A DNA stretch of 64,000 nucleotides. Origin: Sipunculus nudus. Its lineage: Eukaryota > Annelida > Sipuncula > Golfingiida > Sipunculidae. The stretch covers positions 50,767,659 through 50,831,658 of the forward strand of contig CM049313.1 of assembly GCA_026874595.1 (NCBI GenBank). The letters are read 5' to 3'. Both the position numbers and the translations under genes were made by a program. Positions 35,601-50,200 of the stretch are shown one piece after another (the stretch's first letter is position 1; each line of letters starts with the position of its first letter). A model generated the notes under the pieces. It was not told the DNA's origin. It ran no database searches and worked only from the letters and a program-made list of their open reading frames with translations.

Positions 35601-38600
35601 CTGGTCTGTGGTGATGTGGGAGGGTACCTCTGGTCTGTGGTGATGTGGATGGGGTATACCTAGTCTGTGGTGATGTGGGAGGGTACCAGTACCACTGGCC
35701 CTTTATGAATATGATATATTTGAAAAGAAATGAAATTTGTTGCTACATGCCAGCAGATTGTGTATACTGTTTTGACATCAATTTGCTTTTGAGTAGCATT
35801 TAAATGCTTTGCTGTACTAAAGAAAGGCTACATTGCCATTGTTCAAATATTTAAACAAAACTTAAGAATAAGGGAAGTTATTTTTCTATAAAGAAAGCTG
35901 TGGTGAAGATTATTTTAGAAAGAAAAGAAAGAGCAGTAACTCAAGCTTAGCTAATAGCTATTTCACATTGGCTGGATTTATACATGTATATATTGTATAT
36001 GTATGGATAGCTTTCTCAATTTTGTGGCTACATTTATGTTTATGCTGCAGACATTCAGGCTTATTTCTCAGGACTGGTTTGACATATCCCCCTGAAATTT
36101 TTACATATTTATAGATCTCACATAACTCTAAATCTTACACAAAATTGGTGGGGCCACTTGCCACCATTTTTGCACAGTGTCATTCTGTTTATCTGCTGTG
36201 TGATAAATCACTCATATACAAGTAGTGATTTGACTTATCTGCCTAAAATTTTGCATATGTTTACAACTTGGACAGCTTTTTGGATTTTGTGGTAGGTGGC
36301 GCACCCTACATACACATTTCGACTGCAGACATCCATGCTAATATGCAACACACCCCACTCTTTTTTCCCCTTGCCACTCAATCCATGCTTCCCTTCACCC
36401 ACCCCACTCTGATTTCGGCGGATACACGTAGTCTCTTGTTGACTACTCGTATTCTAATTTTTTTCTGGTAGTTCATTTATTGTGGAACCAAGATATTAAT
36501 AGTACTGTACACTCAGATTGCTTTTATATCACAAAACCACAGCAATATATCAGAATCCACATTTGTTAAGTTACTTTTATGTTTAAATAACGATTTCTTA
36601 ATTGTCTTATATAATATATATGAGTCACATGATTGATGGCCTTTATACTGGTAAGTGTTGTACATCCCGTCACATCCAAGTTGGTAACCACTTCTTTTTT
36701 AACCAATATTGCTCTAATATGTCTGCATCTAGGCCATGGTTTTTCTGCCAGGCTGCAGAAATTATCATTGCAAACCTCCAGTAGCTACACCATGCTATTA
36801 TCGAATATATATATAAAATTGGAACATGTTTATTATGCATGAATAACAGTGTTTAAAATAAGTGCTCGCTACTTAGGCAGCCAGCTTGTCATTACATCCA
36901 GGTTCATGGCTCATGTACTGTAATGTTAATGAGGCCAAATAACATCCACTGGACAGGTAAGTAAGTAATAGACAAAGATGGTATATATGATATAAAATGT
37001 GCTTAACATCTGTGGATGTTATGCTCTAAATGTATATACATAAGCAAAGGTTCTCGGGTGCAAAGGTCAGAGGGGTCATGTGTGTGTACGTATACAAGGC
37101 AATTTTGTACTCATTATTGAAAACTAATATGATAGTGATGCTTTGTCAATAGCTGTGCAAATTAAAATGTATAACTAACAGTTATCTCCACCTGTGTATA
37201 GGTGATTCTGAAACATTGGACTGAATTAGGCACACGCATGATGTATGGGTAATTAATGTGTTATATCTGTGCAACTATCAGGTCACATACACTCATTTTG
37301 TATGTACATGTATATACATTTAGTGGGGATCTATAACTATACAGCCTCACACTCTAGATAGGTAAACTCTTGTAGGTATTGTCTGGTTTTCTGATCACTT
37401 TAGTTGATCAATACTGTTTTATGTCTCATTCAGTCACTTCAGTTACAGGGTATATCAGGCCTGTATTGTATTCAGACAGGCGGTGTTGGCCAGTCTGTTG
37501 AGTTGATATTGGAAGCGATAAGCCTGATTTTGAATTAACACTTTGCATTGTGGCACTGTGCACTTAACAGATCAACATTAATGATAGGTCCCTTGTAATA
37601 CTGTTACTACATGATAACTAGACCTGGGGCCAATTTAGATTTTTCAGTTTTAATTAAATTCCAATTAAAATTTTTGTTGAAACTATATTTCCCATTCAGT
37701 TCAATGTGTTTAGAAAAATTTTGATTCCAATTACATTCAAATCATTTTATCTGTACAACTCATATGTTTTATTAGTAGAAATATTTTTACTTTAACTGTA
37801 GGAATAAAAACATACAGTGAAACTTCTATAATGTGGGCACCCTTGGGACTTGGTAAAAGTGCCCACATTATAGATGTGCCAATTATATGTATTACACAAA
37901 TAATGAGGAGGTAAAAAGGGACTGTCTAACTATAAGGAGGTGCCGACTGTGTGGAGGTGCCCACTGGGAGAGGTTATATGACTTCTATTGTACTTTTATA
38001 ATACACAGGGAAACTGTTATAATATATTCCACCTAATTAGTAGTTTGTATAAAAGTTTCTGTTTTACTCACTCACAAATACAAAAGTCCCCTCATCAAGA
38101 CAAAAAGCTCCTTGAGACATCATACTTGCATAATAGAGTGCTATTTCTGTTATGACCTAAGGAGCATATTCAGTTGGATAATCCACTTTGAACTCTACAT
38201 TTTTGGTGGCTACTGTTTATCACCAAGTTGTATATATCTCTACTTTAATGCTGTATGGAAAGGCCATATCTATACATTTTCAGTTAATTTTATAAATTTG
38301 TTTGTACAAGAACTGAACGATACTTTTAATTATCTGTTCACTTTATAAATCAGTTTGAAATCAGTGGCAGAGCCAATATAGTCATGTTACTGAAGTGTCC
38401 AAAGCATATATATATGTAAACCAGAAATCTGCATACTAAGGGTTGCAAGCCTCTGCCATTAGGGGAGGAGGGTCCCTATTGTTGGATGCTCCTGAAACTC
38501 TGTTTGCATTCACTTATTTGGGCCATATTCCCTGCTTCATTCATGCATAAGTCATGATAAGTGACTGTACATTTGTGAATATTCCATGATGACCTTCCTG

Positions 38601-41226
38601 AATTCTGATTGTGTGCCAAATCCATGCCAAGATTTAACCAATTCTTCACTGGTCCGTTCCTTGAAAATTCCCTTTCATGACAACCATTCATGATTGCATG
38701 AGTTATTTTGTGAACAAACACACACAAGCACACACACAAAGGGATCTAATGCATATTCTCCTTGCAGAAGCAAAAATGCCTTTTCTGGCAATTTTCTACA
38801 TTTCCGCAAAGGTTTGTGGAAATTTGCTTCATTTTTAGGTATGTATGATCAAGTTTCCAGAAAAATGAACAAACAGGCTTTGGTGAAAAATTAACCTATT
38901 TGGCTGAGGTTATAAATTCTGTGATATTTTCAGGACTGTATTACTGTTTAGAGGATTTGAGGCATTGTGTGATATTTAGTAATGCTGTTTTGGCATTTAC
39001 CTGTGTCACTGACTCCCCTAGCTGACATCAGTACTGATTAATCTCAACATTTATAGAATTGTGGTTAGGCAAATATCACTGCCATGGTTATTTTAATTTA
39101 CAGATATTATTGTAGTTGATGCTGGTAATGTTCATATGTGGGGAATATGGGAGATGTCATGGTCTAAATTAAGCTGTTAAATTGTTGTGGCAGTGGCCTG
39201 CTATCTAATGGCAAGCAGTAACAGAGTATGCATGGATGTTAAATTTGCTTCAATTACTGTCAAAATAAAAGCATGCTATTTCATATTGTGAGCCGGGCAT
39301 TCTGTAATTTTCAAACCATCAAAGAGACCACCAACTGTTGTGGCACATTAAATACTCCAGATTGGGTTCAGTGGTATAAAGCCGTGTGGTAAAATAATCT
39401 TGACTTGTTATGGTAAAAGTGGTCATTTAACTGAGACCCTTTACCAAGGTTTTAACCACAAATGCGTTTTTCAGACTCACAATTTGTCTCAACCAAGGAG
39501 TGATTTGATCCTGGTCATGGGAGATAGGCATGCAGTGGTTGCCTTTATGTTATGAGTTTTTTAAATTCACGATATTCACGAAACTGAAATAATTGCAAAA
39601 ATGAAACTCTCATGAAGAAGATCGCCCTATGGCTAGGGCAGTAAAAGGCAAAAGATTGATGCTATAAATAATTACAGATCTTATATGGTGCTGGTAAATC
39701 AAAAACCTCAAATTACTTTGTATTTTTCAACTGATCTGCCTATATTGGAATGTACAGTAATTTCCATTAGTAAAATATTCTCTTGGGTCCTTGTCTGATT
39801 GTTCTGTTTATTACACATATTTTCATGAAAGTAAAAATCTCGCAACACGTTCAAAAAGGGAAAATTGCAAAATTTTGACCCATGAATATTCAAGCCTTCC
39901 ACAGTATTTTGATTGAACTAGATGAGTGTAGTTGATTGTGAAAGGCTGACCCTTATACCTGTGAATGGGGAGGCATCTATCCACAGCAGTGGTCAAACTA
40001 GTACATACGGTAACCCTTTGTATTAAATAATTTCATCCTGTTCCAGATAACCTCCAAAATTTAATGGATTTCTCCTTTTGTGTTACACTACACCCTGCAC
40101 AAATTCCATCCAAATATGTTCATATGTTACTTTTTGCATTAAGCTGCTGAACAGACAAGCCAACCAACAAACCAAAGGAAAAATATAATACCTTCCTGTT
40201 AGATGTATATTAACTGTCTAGTGCATGCCTATTACAGCTGCATTTGTTGTATGCTCCCCACACAGCTAGGACACAAGACACAAAAATGAATATTATTTGA
40301 AAGACAGGAAAGAGAAACTGAAAGTCATATGAGACATATCTTCTTATGAGGTTCTTGCACTGTTCCAGTGCATGAGAGTCCTCTTGTACTTGGACTACTA
40401 TAAGTATGATTTGACAGTACCAGTGAATACCTTAAAGGTGCCTATTAATGTATCTTTTGAAATAGAATTTATGTGATAACTGGCTTCCCCTGTGTGTATT
40501 TTAATGATCTAGTGAGAATACTGGTTATGAAAAGTTATTATAACACCTCTGTGAAGGATGTATGAACTTGGTTATCAACAACACGTTTGTAAACACAGCT
40601 TTGTTGATAAACGGGAAAAACATGTAACCTAAAGTAGTAGGTTGCATATGTGGGGAGGCAGAAAGGTCACTTGGTGCAAAACACCATTTGCAAAGCTCTG
40701 GCTTATCTGACTTGCTGCCAGATGCCCTTGTTAAATGTGTTTTTGATTTTTTTTTAGCCCCAGCATTTTATAAACACGTTGATATAAACAAAACAAGCAA
40801 CCTGCATGTGGTGATTTCCGCATTTTCTGGCCTTTTTCAAGGGATAAACTTTAGTTTATAAAGTTCAGATAGGTAATTGGGCCCCTTTAAAGTATATTTT
40901 CAGTTCTGATTTGTTGATTCCAATTGGTAAGCCCATTTCTTGTTTAAATTGTATAAATTTTGCATATTGATGAAAAGTCAGAAAGTCACATGTGTGCATG
41001 TGGAGCATGTGGAGGAAATTTTCATGCAGCCCTATGGTCGGTCTGGTATCCAGACAAAATGTAATGGAGACAACTCTAACATTATTACAAATAAATGATA
41101 TTATCAAAGTATGACATTTTGTCCCACTTTCATATTGTGAAATTATGTACTGCAACTCTTTTGTAGGTTGACATTTTATCCTAGCTTCATACCAATTATG
41201 TCCAAACATATCTGTTTCTGTAATAC

Positions 41227-41281
<55 letters not shown>

Positions 41282-44200
41282 TTATATATATATATCTATA
41301 TAAAAGTATAATTATGGAAGACTATATAAACAACCGCTTTTACAGCTTGTATTGTTAATATCAAAACAGTTAACATCATTCATTTAAACTTACTCAGATG
41401 TGTTCTGTGCATTTTAACATGGTCATGAATAAAAATTGGTTACCAGTACATAAAATTCCATTTACTAGAGAGTAGTAAGAGACAACATACCTCTGCCAGG
41501 GGAGCAATAAATCAAACTTGTGGATGTGTGTCATGGTTCAGTTACACCATGGCTGGATCACAGGTGAGCTCTGCTCAGAAGAACAGAGGTGGCCCTGATA
41601 CCAATGAATGGCCCTGTGACCCTGGGCGCATTTCAGAAAATTGCCCTGTCTTGCAAATGCGGTGAATATTAAAATGCAGTATTAAATATATTAAAACATA
41701 AATATTAAAACAAAAAATCATAGAATTGTGATCCAGATTACAGATCTCTAAAATTAAATGAATAATAACTAACCAAGAAACTTTGGTAAAAACATAATGC
41801 CTACTGGCAGAGATAGAAACACTTGATATGAATATGATAAATTAATTTTAAATGCAGAAAAAAGATGTGATGAAATTGAATCTTTGGCAACCCAAGGCAG
41901 ACAGTGGAGGTTTGATAGTACTGTTAAACAACAACCTAGAGCATAAGATAGTTAGGGTGAGATATGTACTGTATTAGCTGGAGCTTAAGGAGGTTAGGGT
42001 GTGATTAGGGCAGTGGGGCAGCCTCTGGACACATTAAAGAACAGATAAACAGCACAGTTAAGCATCCCTGGCATGCCTGGCAGCCCTAATGCTGTGATGA
42101 ATCATACAGCAAACAGATTACAGGGTGGGTAACTGGGTCAGGGCTGCCTGTGGCTACCCTGGTATTTAATAGGGGGACCTCTGGATCTTGCAAGCTATAC
42201 CTGGCTAATTGCCTCTTCTTTTTTTTAGCTCAGCTGACTTTCAATCATGCTGGGCTATAGCGATGGGTCTTTGTCCGTCGTCCTTCCGTCTGTCCGTCTG
42301 GCCGTGAGCAGGGCACAAATCGTAACCGTAGGGGCTAGGGCCATGAACCCTATGCAGTCTTAGAGGTTATAAAAAGATCTCCTTGCAAACCTGAAATTAG
42401 GTCACTGCCACCTATATTCTCGAAGTTATGGGGTGTGTTTGCACCCCCCAGAAATAACTCTTTGAGACAAAATTTTCATCTCAAACCTTCCATCTTTCAC
42501 ATATAGCTCACCTACCAACAGGGGAAGAACCATAATTTTTTTTAGGTCAAAAGGTCAAAGGTCAAGGTCACAGGAGCCTCTTCTTTGAAAAGCCTGTGGA
42601 TGCATTTTAAGCCAACCCTTTCATCCCAATTCTTTGATTTTTCACATATAGCTCACCTACTAAGTTGGAGAAGAATCCTATAGATTTTGAGGTCACAAGG
42701 TCAAAGGTCAGGGTCACAGGATCCACTTCTTTGAAAAGGTTGTGGACACATTTCAAGCTAGACTTTTCATTCCAAACCTTCCAGCACTGATATCGCTTCT
42801 CTGCCAACAGGGGAAAAGACCTGTTGATTTTGAGGTCAAAGGTCAAGTTCACAGCACCCACTTCTTGCGTGGAGTCATTTTCAGGCAAACTTTTCAATCT
42901 GTACCTTCCATCTGTCATATATGGCTTACCTACCAATAAGGGAAGAAGCCTATTGATGTTGAGGTCAAAAAGTCAAAGGTCAAGGTCACAATATTTTATT
43001 GTTCTAAATGCTTGTGAGCATATTTCAAGTGTAACTGTTCAACCCAAACCTTCAGTCTTTCACATATGCCACATCTATGCATCACTCAAACTTCATATTT
43101 ATGGGTCTTTTTGCTTGAATAAATAACTTATTGATTTTGGGGTCAGCTGGTCAGCAGGTTAAAGGTTGCAGGTCAAAGTTATTCACCAATTGGTTGCCAA
43201 GTAATTACACCAGATTTAAGTGGTTAGTATTTACCCATCATTTAGAAAGAATCCAGTTGATATATGGGCAAAAGGCCAAGGTCATAGGTCAGGGATGTTC
43301 ACAATTACTTATTTTATAGACCATCTCTATTTTTCTTGTATATATAACCATCCCACTCCAGCTGGTACATCTCCCTGTGTGGCTGTAATTGTGAGTGACA
43401 CTGGTGACATATGACTCCCTTTTGTATCAGCCTATTAAGTGATAAGGCTCAGTGATAAGTACCTCGTTACTTCATAACAATAACACTGTTGTCAGAATGC
43501 TTCAGCCAGGCATTAAGACTATGAGAGTATAGTATTAAGGTTTAGCTACTGATTTATAAGATGATGGGAACATTTTGCAGTTTATTTTATGGAATCCTAG
43601 CAATAAACTTAGTTTCCTAGATATCTGAATATTATAATATATTACCACATATAAAAGCAAGTGTTTGTTCTCATAATATGTGGATGTTTACCTTGATTTA
43701 GGATGGCTTTTTGTTTTATTTCAAGACTCTTAGTCATGCTTTCTGCATTTCTTTTCTTTCAGGTTTGGCAGTTTACCTACCCTGCTGACCCCATTGAAAA
43801 GCAGAGTGATATTAAAAAATATTGGACTTACACTTTTTACAATTGCATATCTATAAATCTGATATGAGGGCCTGGACATGCCTTTTGAATTATTTTGGGC
43901 ATTCATTACTGGATAATTTGCCCAAGTTTGGTCTCTTATTGGAGAATGTGGGATATCAAATGTCATACTTGTCAGAAATCCATAATGTCTGCCAGTTAGC
44001 CACCTTAGAAATTCTTTCTTCAGTGCAGTTTCAGTAATTTTTCTTTAATGTTCGGTCCGATTTAGAGAATGTTTGTTGTCTGATTTCAGACTTGTCAGAA
44101 GTCCAATATGGCCACCAGGCAACCATCTTTTAATTCCTTTTGATCATATTATCTAAAGAACAGTTAAAGTGAATGCAGTTGGATGTATATTTATGTAATC

Positions 44201-47200
44201 TTGTAAAGGATTGGGTTAAATATTTCTGAATAAATATTATCATCATTTATAAAAGTGCAGTACAGTTGGCTTGTATTGAATAAAAATTCATACAGAAGCA
44301 CCTGTTTCTCAATAATTCTTGCATGTATTTCCTTGATTTTTGCTATATATTTTGATCTTATATTTTCCCTTTGTGGTGTTCCTTTGAGACTGACAGGTTT
44401 CAAGCAAGCTGTTGGAATAGTTCCTGATAGCTTAACAATCATGCATTTTCCTCAGACCATCAATTCACTGTGTTTTAACCAGACATAGGTGATATATATT
44501 TCTGTTGTCAAAGAAAATTTTCAACAAATTGGCAAATTGGTTCTTCAAAATTTGACTGGAAGTTGTGAATCTCAGTCCATGATGTCACAGGTCATGCTTG
44601 GCAGCTGAGCGTCATGACCCATGGGTCACTTGTTTGTAAATAAAGACAGGTCAGTTAGATACCCTTAGTTCTGTTGATTGTGGCTATCTGTTATACCTAT
44701 GAATTTAGGTTGACTGGTAAATTTGCAGTTTTGTGTCTTCTTCTGGAGATGATTGCACATGATCTAGATGAATGAGAGATTGTAATCCTGATACCCTTGT
44801 CTGAGTGGGTATCTGTTACACTTTTTGGTTTAGGCTAACTAAAAGTGACACATATATTATCTGGAGACTGTTGCACAGGTGTCCATTATGACTACAGACA
44901 AAGAAAGAATATTTCATCACAGGTGCTGCTGTATCCACTGTTCATATAAGAAGGGGTGGGGTGGGGTACATTCACTGTTACAGAACAAAATCTACAGATG
45001 GTGCTTGGTCATGTCTGACCTCAAAGGGCCCCAATGCAGACAGCTAATGCAGAAGTGACCTTCAATAAATAATGTAATCTATCCATACATGGACCTCCCC
45101 CCCCCTCCTCCCCCCTCACACCCACTGTGTCACATGTCACAAATACTTGTCAATCCTGTTGCAGCAGCTGTCAATGTCTTTCTAATGTTTACGGAAGCTC
45201 CAGATAACTATATTGCTGCTTTTAGTCATGTGTTGGGTATGAATATCTACAGGATGAATACCACAAAATTTGACAATACCAGCCATTTCAGGGGCGTAGC
45301 CAAGGGGGGGCCGCAGGGGGCTATGGTCCCCCCCTGCCCTGGTCACATCCAGTACTCGCTGTCCTTTCTGAATTTCACTTAATCTAATATATATATATAT
45401 ATATATATGCCTTAAATCAGTGGCCGATATATGCCATTAGTGACGATTCCAGAGGGGGCGCCTTCGGCGCGCGGCCCCCATTGAGCTGCAAAATCTCACA
45501 TTTTATCTAATTTCCGATTTTCGGGATTTATATTCGTTTTTCACATTTCTTATTATTAATAAGCTATTAGACTTTATTTAAGTTATCTGCAGTTACAATT
45601 ACCTTCAAATTTATTAGTTGAGTATAAGGATATTTATGATCAGCTGCAGAACAGCTACAGATCGATCGAGCACTGAGCCCTGGTTGGGGTGGACCGTGAA
45701 CAATCTTACGGCTCCTCTGGTGATACCGGTTTTCAAACTCCATTCTGTGTTGAGCTTTAGTAGTCCTGTGTGCTGTCGAGACCTCGAAACCCGGTAAAAT
45801 GCAAAATTTAACATAATAATTCAGTTATTTCTCCACGTGCATTACATTTAAAAGATAATATTTTGATATTTACAAGCGTGATTGCGCTTTTGCCCCATTG
45901 AATCATAACTACATAACGCAAAGACATTAGGGAACAGTTTTTCAGGAACAGGATATCCTCATTTTTTTGTGAAAATTGCCTCAAAATGTCCTCTTGACAT
46001 TGTATATTCAAAATTTCCCAATATGTGAGGGGGAAACCCCCTCCCACACCCACCCCATGTACCTGTAACTAACCTTAATTAAACCATGTTTCATAATTGA
46101 AAATAAAAAAATATATTTTTCTTACACTGTAACAATAAAGTAAAGTAATAATAATAATGATAAAAATAATATTATTAATAATAAGATTTATACACAACAA
46201 TATATATACATGCATATAAGCGCTTCTTACCCCCCCCCCCCCCCCCCCCCCCGTTTTCCAATTTATTGATCGGCCACTGATGATGGCCCCCTCCCCTCCC
46301 TCAATCCTGGCTACGCCCCTGCATTTCATTTTTGAACATAAATGTTTAACTTGTCAGATATTAATTAGGGCCCCGCTTGACAAGCGCGTGATAACTCAAC
46401 AACAACATACTGCAGATTTCCCAAATTCACAGGGATGATTGGTACCTATGAGGGCTCCAGACCTATGGAATTACAGACTTGTCAGAATTTCAATATGGCC
46501 GCCACAGCCCAAACGCTGATTTTATTTCGAGCGCAATAACTCAACAACAACATACTGCAGCTTTCTCAAATTCACAGGGATGATTGGTACCTATGAGGAC
46601 TCCAGACCTAACAAATTACAGACTTGTCGGAATTCCAATATAGCCGCCACAGCCCAAACGCTGATTTTCTTTCTTGCGCGATAACTCAACAACAACATAC
46701 TGCAGCTTTCCCAAATTCACAGGGATGATTTGGTACCTATGATGGCATCAGACCTATAGATTTACAGACTTGTAGGAATTCCAATATGGCCGCCACAGCC
46801 CAATCGCTGATTTTCTTTCGCCCTCGATAACTCAACAACAACATACTGCAGCTTTCCCAAATTCACAGGGATGATTTGGTACCTATGATGGCATCAGACC
46901 TATAGATTTACAGACTTGTAGGAATTCCAATATGGCCGCCACAGCCCAACGCTGATTTTCTTTCGCCCTCGATAACTCAACAACAACATACTGCAGCTTT
47001 CCCAAATTCACAGGGATGATTTGGTACCTATGATGGCATCAGACCTATAGATTTACAGACTTGTAGGAATTCCAATATGGCCGCCACAGCCCACTCGCTG
47101 ATTTTCTTTTGCGCGATAACTTAACAACAATCTTCTGCAGCTTTCCCAAATTCACAGGGATGATTGTTACTTATAAGGGATTCCAATATGGCCGCCACAG

Positions 47201-50200
47201 CCGGATAGCTGATTTTCTTTCGCACACAATAACTTAACAACAACCTACTGCAGCTTTCCCAATTTCACAGGGATCATTGGTGCCTATGAGGGCACCAGAC
47301 CTATTGAATTACAGACTGGCTCAAAATCAAATATGGCTAACAGATTACATTCGGTGATTTTCTACTACACTCATTATTTCAGACTTATCTTCTTTAATAT
47401 CATTTGATCCAGTAGGATTTTTTCCTTCATGCATATGGATAAAAACCTGTTTCTGTTTGTCAAATTTTTCAAATTTTACTTAATTTTCACCCATATGTAA
47501 ACTAGTCCAGCACTTGCAGAAACGCGGGGCCCTCTGAGGACCATTGTCTGACCACATCTAGTTAGACCTGTGGATTTGTGAGGGTCCTTAGAATTGATTA
47601 AATTCTTGATTAAATTCTTGATTAAATTCTTGCTGAGTACTTAAAAAAATAAAAGCCATTTTAGCAAAACTGATGTTAGAAAATTATAGTAAATAATAGA
47701 AAAAAATGTGGCTCTCCCACTGTCTCCATATATACATTTTAATGCAAGTTGAGTGGTCCACTAGCGATCATTTAAAGTAAATTTAGGGCACATACTCAGT
47801 AAAAAAACTGTTCTGTCATATTTGTGAGCTCACAAAGACTTCCAGATGAAACATGCAAAGGAATAATAATCAAAATGAATCGATTCAGAAGTTAATAATT
47901 GATAACAATCTTATTTAGGGTTTTGCAATTCAGTGCATTGATTCTTTGATGTTTTGTGACACTCCTAATGTTCGGTTTATTTTTTTTCATTTGATTTGCA
48001 GTCACACAAGTTTGGTGAATGTATGTTTGATATATGTCAGGTGATTGTCTTTACAAAGTTTGCCACTTGTTGATTATTTGTATCCACTTAGGGCTATCTG
48101 TAATGATACACTGGTGTGCTGATACATCATCATACACAGTCACATATAGTATGGGTATTATCAGTTGCCTCTGTATCTAAAAATTAACAAAATTGGATAT
48201 CCAAGAAAAGAAACTTCTGACATATAATAATTGTTTCTAAAAACTGAACCAGTCATTAAAGGTTGCATACATTGCCCAAAATAAATTGTGATGGCACCCG
48301 ATTGGCTTTTGGAAATAAATTTATTTTTAGCTCAGCTGACTATAAGTCATCTGAGCTATAGTCGTGGTCCATTGTCCGTCGTCCGTCCGTCTGTCCGTCC
48401 GTCCGTCCGTCCGTAGATGTGGCACGTTTTGAAACCGTAAGACCTAGGAATCCAAAATTCAGCATAATGTTAGATGTCCCCAAGATCTCCTACCAAGCCT
48501 AAAACTGGGTCTTTGCGACTTTGTTCCTTTGAGAAATTAAGGAAAAACCTCAATTTTTTATTAAAAACCTATTTTCACACTTCAGGACTGTCTAATATCA
48601 AAACCACTCATCTGTTTTCCCTCATATTTACCATAAATATTCTTCTATATAGTTCCTATGTACATGCCAGAAATTATGTCTGTATTATATAATTTAAAAA
48701 AGTTATGGGCCCAAACATAATGCATTTTGTAAAAAATCAGGAAAGATATTTGATCACTTAACACAAAACTTGTTAAAGCTATGGACTTTTTTTCCAGTAA
48801 TATAACTTTAATTTATCAAAATTAAATTGTATACCCAAAATTAGATCAAAATCTTATAAATTTTTTAAAATATTAACGAAAATAAAAAATTGGTACCTTA
48901 AATTTTGCCCAACTTTGACCATGGCACGTTTTTTTACTGTAAGTACTGTGGATTTAATTTTCACAGCATGTTTTTGTTAGCATTTTGTCTGTTAACACCA
49001 AAAATTTGAAACCAGTTGATCAAAAACTGTAGATTTTATTCAAGTTTTCAAGCACCATGTAACAAATTGTTTACATCAAGCTAGTGTTATGCAGTTTGCA
49101 AGAGCTCAGCTCCCCAGCTTCAGCTCTCAGTTCCTAAAATTTGGCATACAATTAGATGTCTCCAAAATTCCCTACCATGCCAAGAATTTGGTCACTAGGA
49201 CTTAATACCTTCGAGATATTAATGAAAAACTTCATTTTTCCATTAAAAACCCATTGTTACACTTCAAGACTGCCTAATATCAAAACCACTGATGGGACTT
49301 TAATCATATATAATATACATATTTTTCTATACATTCTCTATGCATATGCCAGAAATGATGTCAGTATTGCTTAATTGTTTTAAGTTATGGGCCCAAACAT
49401 AATGCACTATGTAAAAAATCAAGAAATATATTTACTCCCTTAACAAGGGGATTGCTGAAGCTAGAGTTTTTTTGCCAGGGATGTAACATTATTTAATCAA
49501 GATTCAATTGAATACCCCAAATTAGTCCTGAATTTTTCAAATTTTATATGTTATTTGTATAAATATAAAATTAGTACCTTAAATTTTGCCCAACTTTGAC
49601 CATGGCACATTTGTTTCCTGTGAGCACGGTTGATATAATTTTCATATCATGCACACAAGGATTTCAGCTTTTTAGTTTAGAAAGCTGAAAGAAATTGGCC
49701 AAAAATTGTAGCTTTTATTAATGTTTTTATGAGACCATGTCAGACCTTAACTCTCTCCAGCCCCTCTTGAGTGACCTGTATGTTGAACTTTCAGCAAATT
49801 ATGCATGCTTGAGGCGAGCCATACACTGTTGCAGGTAGGCAGTTTATGGCCAGCCACAGTTGATCCAGGTGTCCAACCCAACTCATCTAGTAGTTTTAAC
49901 CAACAACATAACAATTAACAATAAATTAATAAATTTTTATTGTTTTTTAATAACAAATTAAAGAAAAATAAAAAAGAATTTGTTAGTTTATAATAACAGG
50001 AAATCAACTTGCAGTTACTGATGATAAAAGAATCTTGTATCAATGGATAGAATGTCACGTACTCCAAATAACACCATGCAGTCACCTATGGTATTTTTCA
50101 GTTCAATTTTAATGATAAAAAAGTAAATCATATTATTCATTACTAATCATTAGGGATCATATGAAGGAAATTAATGATAGACAAAGATGCAGTTGATATT

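Noticed and set aside
34666-35690. Possible CRISPR-like array because of ~29-bp repeats
   Set aside because: Units are contiguous with no unique spacers, and the DNA is an animal intron.
40865-41209. 114-codon minus-strand open frame
   Set aside because: It overlaps the end of repeat R1 and shows no domain; no supporting context.
48474-49374. Two related 72-codon open frames (MSPRSP.. and MSPKFP..)
   Set aside because: They reflect an internal duplication in the repeat at 48329-50945; changes between them are not conservative and no coding signal is evident.
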